A stretch of DNA of 53,423 bases from an uncultured Eubacterium sp. (lineage in GTDB: Bacteria; Bacillota; Clostridia; Lachnospirales; Lachnospiraceae). This document shows positions 45,669 through 53,335 of the stretch, piece by piece. How positions within the stretch are numbered: position 1 is the first letter of the stretch; each line of letters opens with the position of its first letter. The position numbers were made by a program, and so were the translations under genes. The stretch is from the NCBI GenBank assembly GCA_947642745.1, contig CANRTU010000032.1:1-53423 (forward strand), read 5' to 3'. The notes under the pieces are model-generated. The model saw only the letters and a program-made list of their open reading frames with translations, ran no database searches and had not been told where the DNA came from.

Positions 45669-47368
45669 ATGAAAGGAAATTATTTAAGAAAGAAATTAAT
45701 ACCCGCAATCGCTATGGTGTCGCTGCTTTTTGGTGTCTGTATACATAGAGAAAGTATTCTGGCATCCAGGGCGGAAGTTCCGGAGGGCTATACGCTGCTC
45801 TATCGTGCAAATCAGCCCGGAGGAAACGGCGATAAGGACGACGGATATGATCATCATGCAGAAGATGAATATAACTGGATGGATGTGGATGAAGACGGCA
45901 GTCATGCACAAAAACCCCGCTTACGGAAGTTCCGGAAGGTTTTACGCCGGTCCGCACGATTGATGATCTGTATGGGATCAGTGACGATCCGTCCGGCAAT
46001 TATATTCTGATGAATGATATTGATCTCTCGCAGACAGCGCCCGGAGGGGAATGGGATTTTGGAAACGGCTGGAAACCTGTGGAAGAATTTTACGGGACAT
46101 TTGATGGTAATGGATATCGGATTATGAATATGACAATTTATGGCACAACGGATAAGGAAACCTTTTTTGGCCTGTTCGGGACACTGAGGGGAGAACATGT
46201 GACCATAAGAAATCCTGGTCTGGTAAATGTCAGCATAGATATTTCAAATACATCAGGACACAGCCGGTTAAATATCGGCGGGATCGCCGGGGGGGGGGGG
46301 ACCAGTGAAGGCGGCTGGCCGGCCATTTCCAGATGTTTTGTTACCGGAACCATATCAAGCCAGAGCGCTGAGGCTGGAAATATTGGCGGCATTGTGGGAT
46401 ATAGTGAACATGTGGAAATCAGAAACTGCTATACAGATGTGGATATTTCCGCAATAAAAGGTGAAAGCGCAGGTGGTATTAACGGATGCCACGGGTATAT
46501 GGATGGCTATGGCAGCAGTTATCACTCCTATGCGGCAGGAAGCATATCAGGTGAGTTTGAGTACATAAATATGGTAGGCGGTTCTTATGGAAAGGAGAGC
46601 TATTATTTAAAATCAGGTGGAAAAGATGCTTATGCGGAAGGGCTGACCCGGGCCCAGATGGAGAAAGAGAGATGCTATACAGGATTTGATTTTGAAAAGG
46701 TCTGGTACATGGACCCTGTTTCCGGCTGTCAGTATCCCCGGCTGCGCAACTGTCCGCAGGCAAGAGTCAGCGGCTTTGAACTGACAACGCCTCCGTCCAG
46801 GCTGGAATACACAATGAATGAGTTACAGACTGGACAGCTGGATCTGACTGACGGTGTACTTACCCTGATGTATGAGGATGGCATAAAGGTACCGGTTGGG
46901 ATGGAAGCCAGTATGATATCTGAAATCTATGGAAACAAAGATGATAAACAGGCGCCTGCGAAAGTTTTTCTGAGTTACGTCAATGTCAGCGATTCTTTTG
47001 ACGTGAAGATTACGGAAGTCCAGGCTGCCGGCCTGAAGCTGGACCAGACAAAATGCCAGCTGAACCGGGGGGAATCCATACGCCTGACAGCGGCGATAGA
47101 ACCTGCCAGCGCAGAAAACAGCGTTCTGACCTGGAGTTCGGACAACGGGCTTGTTGCGACGGTATCTGGAAATGGAATCGTAAAAGGGCTCAACGGGGGA
47201 ACCGCAACAATCACAGCGGCTACGGACAACGGGATAACGGCGTCCTGCACGGTGACAGTGAATGTCCCGGCATCTGCACTCCCCACTTTGTACCCTGAAG
47301 GGCATGATATATTCCACACCTGGCAGGAGAGATGTACCAGACGAGAGAGTCGTAGCAGGCTGTGTTGA
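45669..47368 (+). pseudogene. Secreted GLUG / Ig-like (Big2) repeat protein with a frameshift and a 12-G tract
   Basis: A signal peptide (LIPAIAMVSLLFGVCI) is followed by AEVPEGYTLLYRANQPGG. The frame shifts at about 45912-45925, in a CAAAAACCCC run, and continues as VRTIDDLYGISDDPSGNYIL, YGTFDGNGYRIMNM, GLUG-type units (GGIAGGGG, GNIGGIVGYSE, SAGGINGC) and a Big2 domain (KLDQTKCQLNRGESIRLTA...VATVSGNGIVKGLNGG). Twelve G at 46289-46300 encode Gly codons. The last ~31 residues come from repeat A. It could be a surface adhesin; with the kinase upstream on the same strand it may be the partner of its outer domain. Function not established. Confidence 0.78.
46289..46300 (+). repeat. Homopolymer tract of 12 G in coding sequence
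   Basis: Twelve consecutive G in frame as four glycine codons within a GLUG unit. Such tracts are prone to slipped-strand length changes, giving on/off switching. Confidence 0.9.
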
Positions 47369-47391
47369 CCGGATCTGGCGCAAATATCATG
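47270..47391 (+). repeat. Repeat A copy 8 (truncated), overlapping a gene end
   Basis: GGCATCTGCACTCCCCACTT and TACCCTGAAGGGCATGATA are identical to the equivalent part of copy 4, and GATCTGGCGCAAATATCATG at the other side matches copy 6. The outer ends are missing. It encodes the C-terminus and stop codon of the GLUG protein. Confidence 0.8.
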
Positions 47392-47448
47392 CTTTTTGGA
47401 GAAGCGTATACTGGAACTGAATCAATACATCAAAGGAGACAGTGCATT

Positions 47449-49026
47449 ATGAAGAGGAGAAATAAAATCTATCTTTACATGACTCTGATTCTGCTCATCG
47501 TATATATTGGACTGCTTGCGATTCTCTGCCTGTCGGAATATACAGACAGCAGGGCGACGATCCGTTCATTCAGCGATGCGTTCTGGTATTCGATTGTGAC
47601 ACTGACGACTGTGGGATATGGAGACCTGATCCCAGTCACACCGCCCGGCGTTGCGGTGGGTGTAATTTTCCTGTTGTTATCCGCAGGCATTATGATGACG
47701 CTGTTTGGCGCTGTCATATCTTTTGTTACCAGTGAAGGCCTTCCGCTTTTTCTGCTTCGGTTTCAACGGAAAAAAGACTGGTATTATTTTGCGGATTATG
47801 GGGCGGAGGCCAATACGCTGGCGGCGAATATATATAAGGAGGACCCGGATACGGTTATTATTTTTGGACAGAAAAGAGACGACCAGATGGAATATCCGGA
47901 TTATCCATGTCTGTTTATCAATACTTCACCTGCCAGAATCGTGGCGTGTAAAAAAAATATGGGCACGAAATGCCGGATTTTTCTCATGAAAGAAAATGAT
48001 ATCGGGGTGAACAGCCGTGCGGTTGATTTACATACACTGCCAGTAGAAGTTTATGCGGGAACGACAAACGGACAGGATCATCTTTCAGGAAATATCAGGT
48101 TTTTTCATAGTTATGACTGCTGCGCCAGGCAATACTGGCGGTCAAAACCGCTTTGCAGCCATGAGAATACGATTGTATTAATCGGGTTTGGAAATTATGG
48201 ACGCAGTATTCTTGAGCGTGCGATTATGATAAATGTAATTTCTGTCAGTCAGCATGTGGCATATCATATTTTTGGAGATGCAAAGAGCTTTCTTGCCACG
48301 CACAGATACCTGCATAAAGTGTTTTCTATGGGAGAAGCGTCACAGGAAATGGATTCCCTGATTTTTTATGATGAATTATGGGAAAAGCACCATGAAGTTA
48401 TGGAGCTGGCTGACCGTATTATTGTCTGTCATGATGATGAGCCGGAAGGATGGAATATATACTGGCGGCTGAATAAATATTATAAGATCCGGGGACAGGT
48501 GCATCTGCACAGCAACAGGAAAGCGCCCGGGGTAAATTACTTTGGCACAAATGAGGAGATTTATACGCCGGACCAGATTATGCGGACAGCCCTGAATCAG
48601 GCGGCGATTAAAATTAATGAAATATTCCGGACGTCGGTTTCTTATCCGACGCTTAGCTGGGAGCAGCTGGATGATTTTCACCGTGAGTCCAAAATATCTG
48701 CCGCAGACCATCTTTTGATGAAAATACGCATACTGTTAAGAGATGAAACGATTACGGAATTCACGCCCAGTGTTATCGCAAGGGCTTATAAGGAATACTG
48801 TGACACAAAAAAATCAGAAACGATCAAGGAGAAATACCGCAGGCTGGACCATATGCGGTGGCTCCGGTTTTATACATTTTATAACTGGACTTATGGGGAT
48901 GTGCGGGACGATTCCGCCAGACAGCATCCCATGCTGTGTCCGTACAAAGATCTGAACCCGGAGCAGAAAAAAGAACGTGACGCTGCCTGGGAACTGCTGG
49001 GAAGTATAACAGCCGGGCTGAAATAA
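47449..49026 (+). CDS. Potassium channel with NAD-binding-like and RyR-like domains
   Basis: A 525-residue protein. Two membrane helices flank a pore with the potassium selectivity filter TVGYGD (T54-D59). A cytoplasmic region follows with a Rossmann GxGxxG in IGFGNYGRS (246-251), as in TrkA-N/RCK domains. The C-terminus (about 455-522: YRRLDHMRWLRFYTF, YGDV, HPMLCPYKDLNPEQKKERD) matches the RyR domain found in ryanodine receptors and in some bacterial proteins. It probably gates potassium flow by a cytoplasmic ligand. ATG 47449 is preceded by AAAGGAGAC; the earlier frame start lies in repeat A. Confidence 0.88.
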   Translation: MKRRNKIYLYMTLILLIVYIGLLAILCLSEYTDSRATIRSFSDAFWYSIVTLTTVGYGDLIPVTPPGVAVGVIFLLLSAGIMMTLFGAVISFVTSEGLPLFLLRFQRKKDWYYFADYGAEANTLAANIYKEDPDTVIIFGQKRDDQMEYPDYPCLFINTSPARIVACKKNMGTKCRIFLMKENDIGVNSRAVDLHTLPVEVYAGTTNGQDHLSGNIRFFHSYDCCARQYWRSKPLCSHENTIVLIGFGNYGRSILERAIMINVISVSQHVAYHIFGDAKSFLATHRYLHKVFSMGEASQEMDSLIFYDELWEKHHEVMELADRIIVCHDDEPEGWNIYWRLNKYYKIRGQVHLHSNRKAPGVNYFGTNEEIYTPDQIMRTALNQAAIKINEIFRTSVSYPTLSWEQLDDFHRESKISAADHLLMKIRILLRDETITEFTPSVIARAYKEYCDTKKSETIKEKYRRLDHMRWLRFYTFYNWTYGDVRDDSARQHPMLCPYKDLNPEQKKERDAAWELLGSITAGLK

Positions 49027-49109
49027 GACAGCGGCATGTTTCATGTGATATTTTTTCAGCAAAGGAGGTTATGCGTATTCTGGAAAGATACGCAGATGGA
49101 GAATTAAGG

Positions 49110-49826
49110 ATGAATCAGAGTAGAAACGCTTTTACAGACGGGATCAGGGATGGAATGCCTGTGGCGCTTGGTTATTTTGCGGTAGCATTTTCACTGGGAA
49201 TCGTAGCGAAAAAAGCCGGATTAAATCCGGTGCAGGGATTTATATCCAGTATGCTGAATCATGCCTCGGCCGGGGAATACGCTGAGTTTACAGTTATTAT
49301 GGGCGATGCGCCTTATATAGAGATGGCGGTTGTAATATTGATTACTAATATGAGGTATCTGCTTATGAGCTGTGCGCTCAGCCAGAAAATCCATTCCGGC
49401 ATGTCCCTGATACACCGGTTTCTTGTTGGGTTTGGCATTACAGATGAAATATTCGGAATCAGTATCGCAAGGCCCGGGATGCTGAATCCGTATTATAATT
49501 ACGGCGCAATGGCCGTTGCCCTGCCGGGCTGGGCAATGGGTACCGCCCTTGGTATTGTGGCGGGGAATATTCTGCCGGTATCGGTAGTCAGTGCGCTAAG
49601 CGTGGCATTATACGGCATGTTCATTGCGATTATTATACCAGCGGCGAAACAAAGTAAAATTACAGGCGGAGTGATCATTGTAAGTTTTCTGGCCTCTTTT
49701 GCCGTATCCAGAATCTCTTTGTTCAGCCGTATGTCTGACAGTATGAAGATCAGCCTTTTAACGGTTGTGATCGCAGGGCTGGCAGCTGCCTTTTTTCCGG
49801 TAAATGAAGATGAGACCGGGGGATGA
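49110..49826 (+). CDS. azlC: AzlC family branched-chain amino acid exporter, large subunit
   Basis: A 238-residue membrane protein: AFTDGIRDGMPVALGYFAVAFSLG, LNHASAGEYAEF, MRYLLMSCALSQK, and FGITDEIFGIS, all typical of AzlC. With AzlD it exports branched-chain amino acids or analogues such as azaleucine. I start at ATG 49110, eight bases after GGAG; the ATG at 49071 is only two bases from its AGGAGG and adds non-homologous residues. azlD follows after 334 bases of repeats, an unusually long gap for this pair. Confidence 0.9.
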   Translation: MNQSRNAFTDGIRDGMPVALGYFAVAFSLGIVAKKAGLNPVQGFISSMLNHASAGEYAEFTVIMGDAPYIEMAVVILITNMRYLLMSCALSQKIHSGMSLIHRFLVGFGITDEIFGISIARPGMLNPYYNYGAMAVALPGWAMGTALGIVAGNILPVSVVSALSVALYGMFIAIIIPAAKQSKITGGVIIVSFLASFAVSRISLFSRMSDSMKISLLTVVIAGLAAAFFPVNEDETGG

Positions 49827-49995
49827 TCCGTCCGTAGCACTGGCAGCGTGTTACTTCTTGTAAGCGTGCTGCATAATCTGCTACCCTGCAGGGCGGATTT
49901 TAAGGATGAAACTGGCAGATGATCCGTCCGGGTACTGTCAGTCTTTATTTACTGTAAGCGTGCCGCATAATCTGTTATCCTGCAGGGCGGATTTT
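49822..49995 (+). repeat. 96-bp tandem duplication after azlC
   Basis: GATGATCCGTCCG...TAAGCGTG.CGCATAATCTG.TA.CCTGCAGGGCGGATTTT occurs twice, starting at 49822 and 49918. The first copy begins across the azlC stop codon. The copies have diverged, so it is not recent. Confidence 0.8.
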
Positions 49996-50045
49996 CCATG
50001 GCGCAGCGGTGGCCGTGGTAAGAAAACCCGCTGCCCGGCAAGGGG

Positions 50046-50124
50046 TTCCAGTGCGTATTTGAAAAATGCTTTCCATGGGATATGCCCCCGTTTTGTACAC
50101 TAAGGGGTATGATATGGAGAATTA
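50046..50124 (+). repeat. Repeat A copy 9 (left half)
   Basis: GTGCGTATTTGAAAAATGC, then TTTCCATGGGATATGCCCCC, TTTTGTACACTAAGGGGTATGAT and ATGGAGAATTA. The right half is missing and the azlD ribosome site starts within 20 bases. Confidence 0.75.
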
Positions 50125-50160
50125 ATGCCGGACAAAAACGATAGGAGGAGGCTTCGTAAT

Positions 50161-50478
50161 ATGGAGCATAATATTTACATTTATATACTTGTAGCCGCGG
50201 CGGTGTCCTGCCTGATCCGGGTGCTGCCACTAACACTGATTCGCAAAAAAATAGAAAATCCGTTTTTACGTTCGTTTCTTTATTATGTACCATATGTGAC
50301 ACTGGCAGTCATGACATTTCCGGCAATCATATGGGCGCCGCAGTTTCCTCTTGCGGGAATTCTGGCGCTGGCAGCCGGAATTGCCGCCGCATGGAAAGGA
50401 CTCAGTATGGTCGGAATTGCCGTCTTGTGCTGCGTGGTAGTATTTATCTGTGAGACAGCGGCAGTTTATTTTGGATAA
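50161..50478 (+). CDS. azlD: AzlD family branched-chain amino acid exporter, small subunit
   Basis: A 105-residue protein with four hydrophobic helices (YIYILVAAAVSCLIRVLPLTL, FLYYVPYVTLAVMTFPAI), the pattern of AzlD. It forms the exporter with AzlC. AGGAGGAGGCTTCGTAAT precedes this ATG. An earlier in-frame ATG at 50125 has no site and lies at the end of repeat A. Confidence 0.9.
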   Translation: MEHNIYIYILVAAAVSCLIRVLPLTLIRKKIENPFLRSFLYYVPYVTLAVMTFPAIIWAPQFPLAGILALAAGIAAAWKGLSMVGIAVLCCVVVFICETAAVYFG

Positions 50479-50494
50479 GCAGATGCCGGATTGT

Positions 50495-50835
50495 TTTTAG
50501 AGCGTATTTGAAAAATGCTTTCTGTCAGATGTACCCTGAAGGGCATGACATGGAGAATTTATTTTGCATTTATGGCGGCATACCGCATCGTTCCCTTTGG
50601 GTATAGCAGGCTATGTTGATTAAATTTGGGCTGAATTCTCTGCTAAGTGGGGCGTGCAGCTGGCAGGAATGATTTGCGGTATATTCAGTCATCATCTGGT
50701 CAATGTAGCCCGCTATATCATGCCCTTTGGGTACGCCTCTCTCATCCGGGTCAAATCTTCCATATCATGCCCTTCAGGGTGACGCATATCATACCCTTTA
50801 TTTGACAGAAAGCATTTTTCAAACACGCTCTAAAA
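50495..50835 (+). repeat. Repeat A copy 10, longest, with 33-base inverted ends
   Basis: The left end TTTTAGAGCGTATTTGAAAAA (through position 50527) and the right end (50803-50835) are inverted repeats of 33 bases with one mismatch. Between them lie several CCCTGAAGGG, CCCTTTGGG and CCCTTCAGGG palindromes and two sets of core hairpin arms, as if two elements had fused. It fills 50479-50913, with no gene. Confidence 0.9.
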
Positions 50836-50913
50836 CGGTTCGGATAAACACAGGATAAAATGATATAAATGCAGATATGAAAGTATTTTTATTTATAAGG
50901 AAAGGAAGCGGAT

Positions 50914-51396
50914 ATGGAATTAAATCTTATTCAGTTAGAAGAATCGTATATAGACAAATTAACCAGAATTATGGAACGGGCTTTTGATGAAGATACAAGA
51001 ATACATACTGGTAAAGAAAAAGGCGGACCGGATGGATATGATAATGGCAATTTTTTGAGAAAGTGGGGATTGCATAAGGATGCTTCCTCATATTGTATTT
51101 TCTTAAATGAACAGTTAATTGGTGGAGTAATTTTATGGATCAATGAAAACAACCACAATTTTTTGGGCAATATCTTTATTGATCCGGTTTATGAAAATCA
51201 GGGGCTGGGAATAAAAGTATGGAATATGATTGAAAAAATGTATCCTGATACAAAAATCTGGGAAACAGAAACGCCTGTTTTTTCCATTAGAAATCACAAT
51301 TTCTATATCAATAAGTGTGGCTTTCATATTGTAAAAACTGATCATCCGGAAAACAGATCAGAGGATCAGTATAAATTGCAGAAAATAATGAAATAA
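50914..51396 (+). CDS. GNAT family N-acetyltransferase
   Basis: A 160-residue acetyltransferase: ESYIDKLTRIMERAFDEDT, YCIFLNEQLIGGVILWI, NIFIDPVYENQGLGIKVWNMI (acetyl-CoA loop ENQGLG) and NHNFYINKCGFHIV. AAGGAAAGGAAG precedes the ATG. It is AT-rich compared with the left part of the window, hinting at a separate origin. Substrate unknown. Confidence 0.9.
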   Translation: MELNLIQLEESYIDKLTRIMERAFDEDTRIHTGKEKGGPDGYDNGNFLRKWGLHKDASSYCIFLNEQLIGGVILWINENNHNFLGNIFIDPVYENQGLGIKVWNMIEKMYPDTKIWETETPVFSIRNHNFYINKCGFHIVKTDHPENRSEDQYKLQKIMK

Positions 51397-51520
51397 CTGT
51401 CAGCAGCTTCCCGTTTGTGAAAGAAAGTAAGTATTAAATGAAAAGTGTAAGTTTCCCAATCGTTTGAAAGGATAATAAAGATAAAATTGCCCTCCTGTGT
51501 CTCAAATACCTTCTGACATG

Positions 51521-51548
51521 TTGTATTTTTTTCTGGATATGTTATATT
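51521..51548 (+). promoter_or_regulatory. Possible promoter of the alpha/beta hydrolase
   Basis: TTGTAT (51521-51526), 16 bases, TATATT (51543-51548), just upstream of the first hydrolase frame. Confidence 0.4.
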
Positions 51549-51562
51549 TTAGGAAATGATGA

Positions 51563-51754
51563 TTGCATCTAAGCGTCGGGATGATTGTTGCTTATGTCAG
51601 AATCGACATTTTATTTAAGGTACTAATCTGCATTTTGCTTGTGCCAGTATTATTCTTAACTGGTACTTCAGTGTACCAGTTCATTAAGTGTTTTTCTGAT
51701 AGCAGAAACCTGCCAGTGTACGGAAAAAAATACAAACTGACAGCGGTGAAATGA
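51563..51754 (+). pseudogene. N-terminal membrane segment of an alpha/beta hydrolase, split off by a frameshift
   Basis: 63 codons with one membrane helix (VLICILLVPVLFLTGTSVY) and PVYGKKYKLTAVK, the usual start of membrane-anchored alpha/beta hydrolases in this group. It ends in TGA that overlaps the ATG of the catalytic part as ATGA. One extra base at GTGAAA-ATG would join the two. It may still be translated and coupled. Confidence 0.65.
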
Positions 51755-52539
51755 ATGTTGTAGTGATGGGAGATAAAAAGGAAACGATTGTTTTGCTGCC
51801 AGGATATGATACTCCTTCGCCTTCTCTGGATTTCAAGTCTCTTGCCGGAAGTTTCATGCGAAATTACCGTGTCGTTATTATGGAACCATTCGGCTATGGT
51901 CTGAGTGGAGAAACGGATGTGCCAGGGGCAGTAACAAACATGAATAAAGAATTGCGCCAGTGTTTACAGACTTTAGGCATTGACAGATATGTTCTGGCAG
52001 GACATTCCATTGCGGGAGTTTATGGACTGAAATATGCGAATACTTATCCGGAAGAAGTGACGGGCTATCTGGGCCTGGATACCAGCGTTGCCTGGCAGAT
52101 TCATGGCCCTGATATTCCGGGATGGCTGTACCCGGCGTTAAAATACAGCGGATTGTATCGTTTCGTTAATAGATTTTTACCAGAAGCTGTTTATTTAGAG
52201 GGACTGAGCGAAGAAGAAAATAAACAACGGGGTATGATTATGCAATATATGATCGCTAATGCCAGTATGCAGGATGAGGGCAGGCGTTTCAAGGAAAATC
52301 TGGAAGAAATACAGGATATGTATTTTCCGGAAACTATTCCCGTCTTGTTTCTGTTGTCCAGTGAAAGTACACAATCAGATGATTACTGGCTTCCTGAACA
52401 TGAAAAACTTAGTAACGCTGTAAAGAAAGGAAAGACAATGGTCCTGGAAGGAGGACATTATATTCATTATCAGAACGAAGAACAGATTGCGGAAATTGTA
52501 AAACAATTTTTTGGAGAAACGAATGAAACAGGCAAATGA
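51751..52539 (+). CDS. Alpha/beta hydrolase, catalytic part
   Basis: A 262-residue hydrolase: TIVLLPGYDTPSPSLDF, VVIMEPFGYGLSG, nucleophile elbow GHSIAG (S at about 92), and the C-terminal histidine region LEGGHYIHYQN. The family cleaves esters, amides or related bonds. It overlaps the preceding N-terminal frame by four bases, so it either starts by coupling or is part of one frameshifted gene. No ribosome site of its own is evident. Confidence 0.85.
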   Translation: MNVVVMGDKKETIVLLPGYDTPSPSLDFKSLAGSFMRNYRVVIMEPFGYGLSGETDVPGAVTNMNKELRQCLQTLGIDRYVLAGHSIAGVYGLKYANTYPEEVTGYLGLDTSVAWQIHGPDIPGWLYPALKYSGLYRFVNRFLPEAVYLEGLSEEENKQRGMIMQYMIANASMQDEGRRFKENLEEIQDMYFPETIPVLFLLSSESTQSDDYWLPEHEKLSNAVKKGKTMVLEGGHYIHYQNEEQIAEIVKQFFGETNETGK

Positions 52540-52574
52540 ATTTTTGTAAGAATGTCTGGGAGATGCTTTACCTG

Positions 52575-52807
52575 AGCTGATGAAGAAAAAAACTTTTCTG
52601 ATATTACTGTTTCAGAAGTGACGGAATACGCACATGTCAGCCGGTCTGCTTATTATCGTCATTTCATCTCACCATTCCTTTGGATTAAGTGGAATCATTT
52701 TGTCATGGGTGAAAAGAGGCATGAAGGAACCGCCAGATCAGATGGCTGGAATTCTCGTACAAATTGTTAAGCCTTTTATAAGCGAAAAGCAGACGAAGGT
52801 GTTGTAG
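52575..52807 (+). pseudogene. TetR-family regulator with a large internal deletion
   Basis: FSDITVSEVTEYAHVSRSAYYRHF is a complete TetR helix-turn-helix. After a short gap the C-terminal motif ILSWVKRGMKEPPDQMAGIL of the same family follows in another frame, ending at TAG 52805-52807. Around 80-100 central residues (ligand-binding domain) are gone. It may once have controlled the alpha/beta hydrolase next to it. Confidence 0.72.
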
Positions 52808-52990
52808 CGGAAGGTCCGTTTTGTAAATAAAATTTTTCCAGAGGGCGATACGGCGTATTTCCATAAAGATATACCGGCGCAAACGGTATAAGTATCTCTG
52901 CTTAATAATGAAGCGCCACAGTTAAGAGATTCTGGCAGTTTGTGGTTATCCCGCACAGTCAGAAAGACGGGGGAAGAGAAGTCTGATTAT
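52808..52990. other. Intergenic remnant region
   Basis: Mostly open but stop-interrupted sequence (for example GCGCAAACGGTATAAG) that may be the tail of a further lost gene. Nothing recognisable. Confidence 0.3.
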
Positions 52991-52996
52991 ATGAAT

Positions 52997-53048
52997 CAGC
53001 CGGGCCAGCTTTTGTGATATACGAAGCGGCCGGGCTGGTTTTATTTTT
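52997..53048 (+). terminator. Terminator-like hairpin
   Basis: CAGCCGGGCC and GGCCGGGCTG pair with one mismatch across a 20-base loop, followed by TTTTATTTTT. Confidence 0.6.
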
Positions 53049-53052
53049 GTCT

Positions 53053-53119
53053 AATAGGAAAATGCTGCGGTGGCAGCCCGCCGCAGGCGGAGTATCCGGC
53101 GAAGCCGGATACTTTTTTA
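53053..53119 (+). repeat. Repeat B, truncated copy with terminator
   Basis: AATAGGAAAATGCTGC, then GCAGCCCGCCGCAGGCGGAG and GTATCCGGC-GAA-GCCGGATAC (53092-53112) plus six T. The last 45 bases are almost identical to units 1 and 2 of the array at 21710-21986, over 31 kb away. Confidence 0.85.
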
Positions 53120-53335
53120 TTATTTCTGCCGGATATCAAATGCCGGATTGAAAGCATAGAAGTTTTTGGAATCCAGGTGTTCTTTTACAATATTCAGTCC
53201 TTCACCGAAACGCTGGAAGTGTACGATTTCACGTGCCCGCAGGAACCGGATCGGATCGCATACTTCCGGGTCTTTCACAAGGCGCAGGATGTTTTCGTAT
53301 GTGGAACGGGCTTTTTGTTCTGCTGCGACCTTGTA
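53120..53335 (-). pseudogene. cotJC: C-terminal fragment of a CotJC-type spore coat protein (manganese catalase family)
   Basis: On the minus strand, AAEQKARSTYENILRLVKDPE, DPIRFLRAREIVHFQRFGEG and DSKNFYAFNPAFDIRQK are the C-terminal part of CotJC / manganese-containing catalase-like coat proteins, including the EIVHFQRFGE metal-ligand helix. Sequence upstream (53336-53419) stays open but no longer resembles the family, so either the gene is truncated or it shifts frame. The window ends before this can be settled. Confidence 0.7.
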
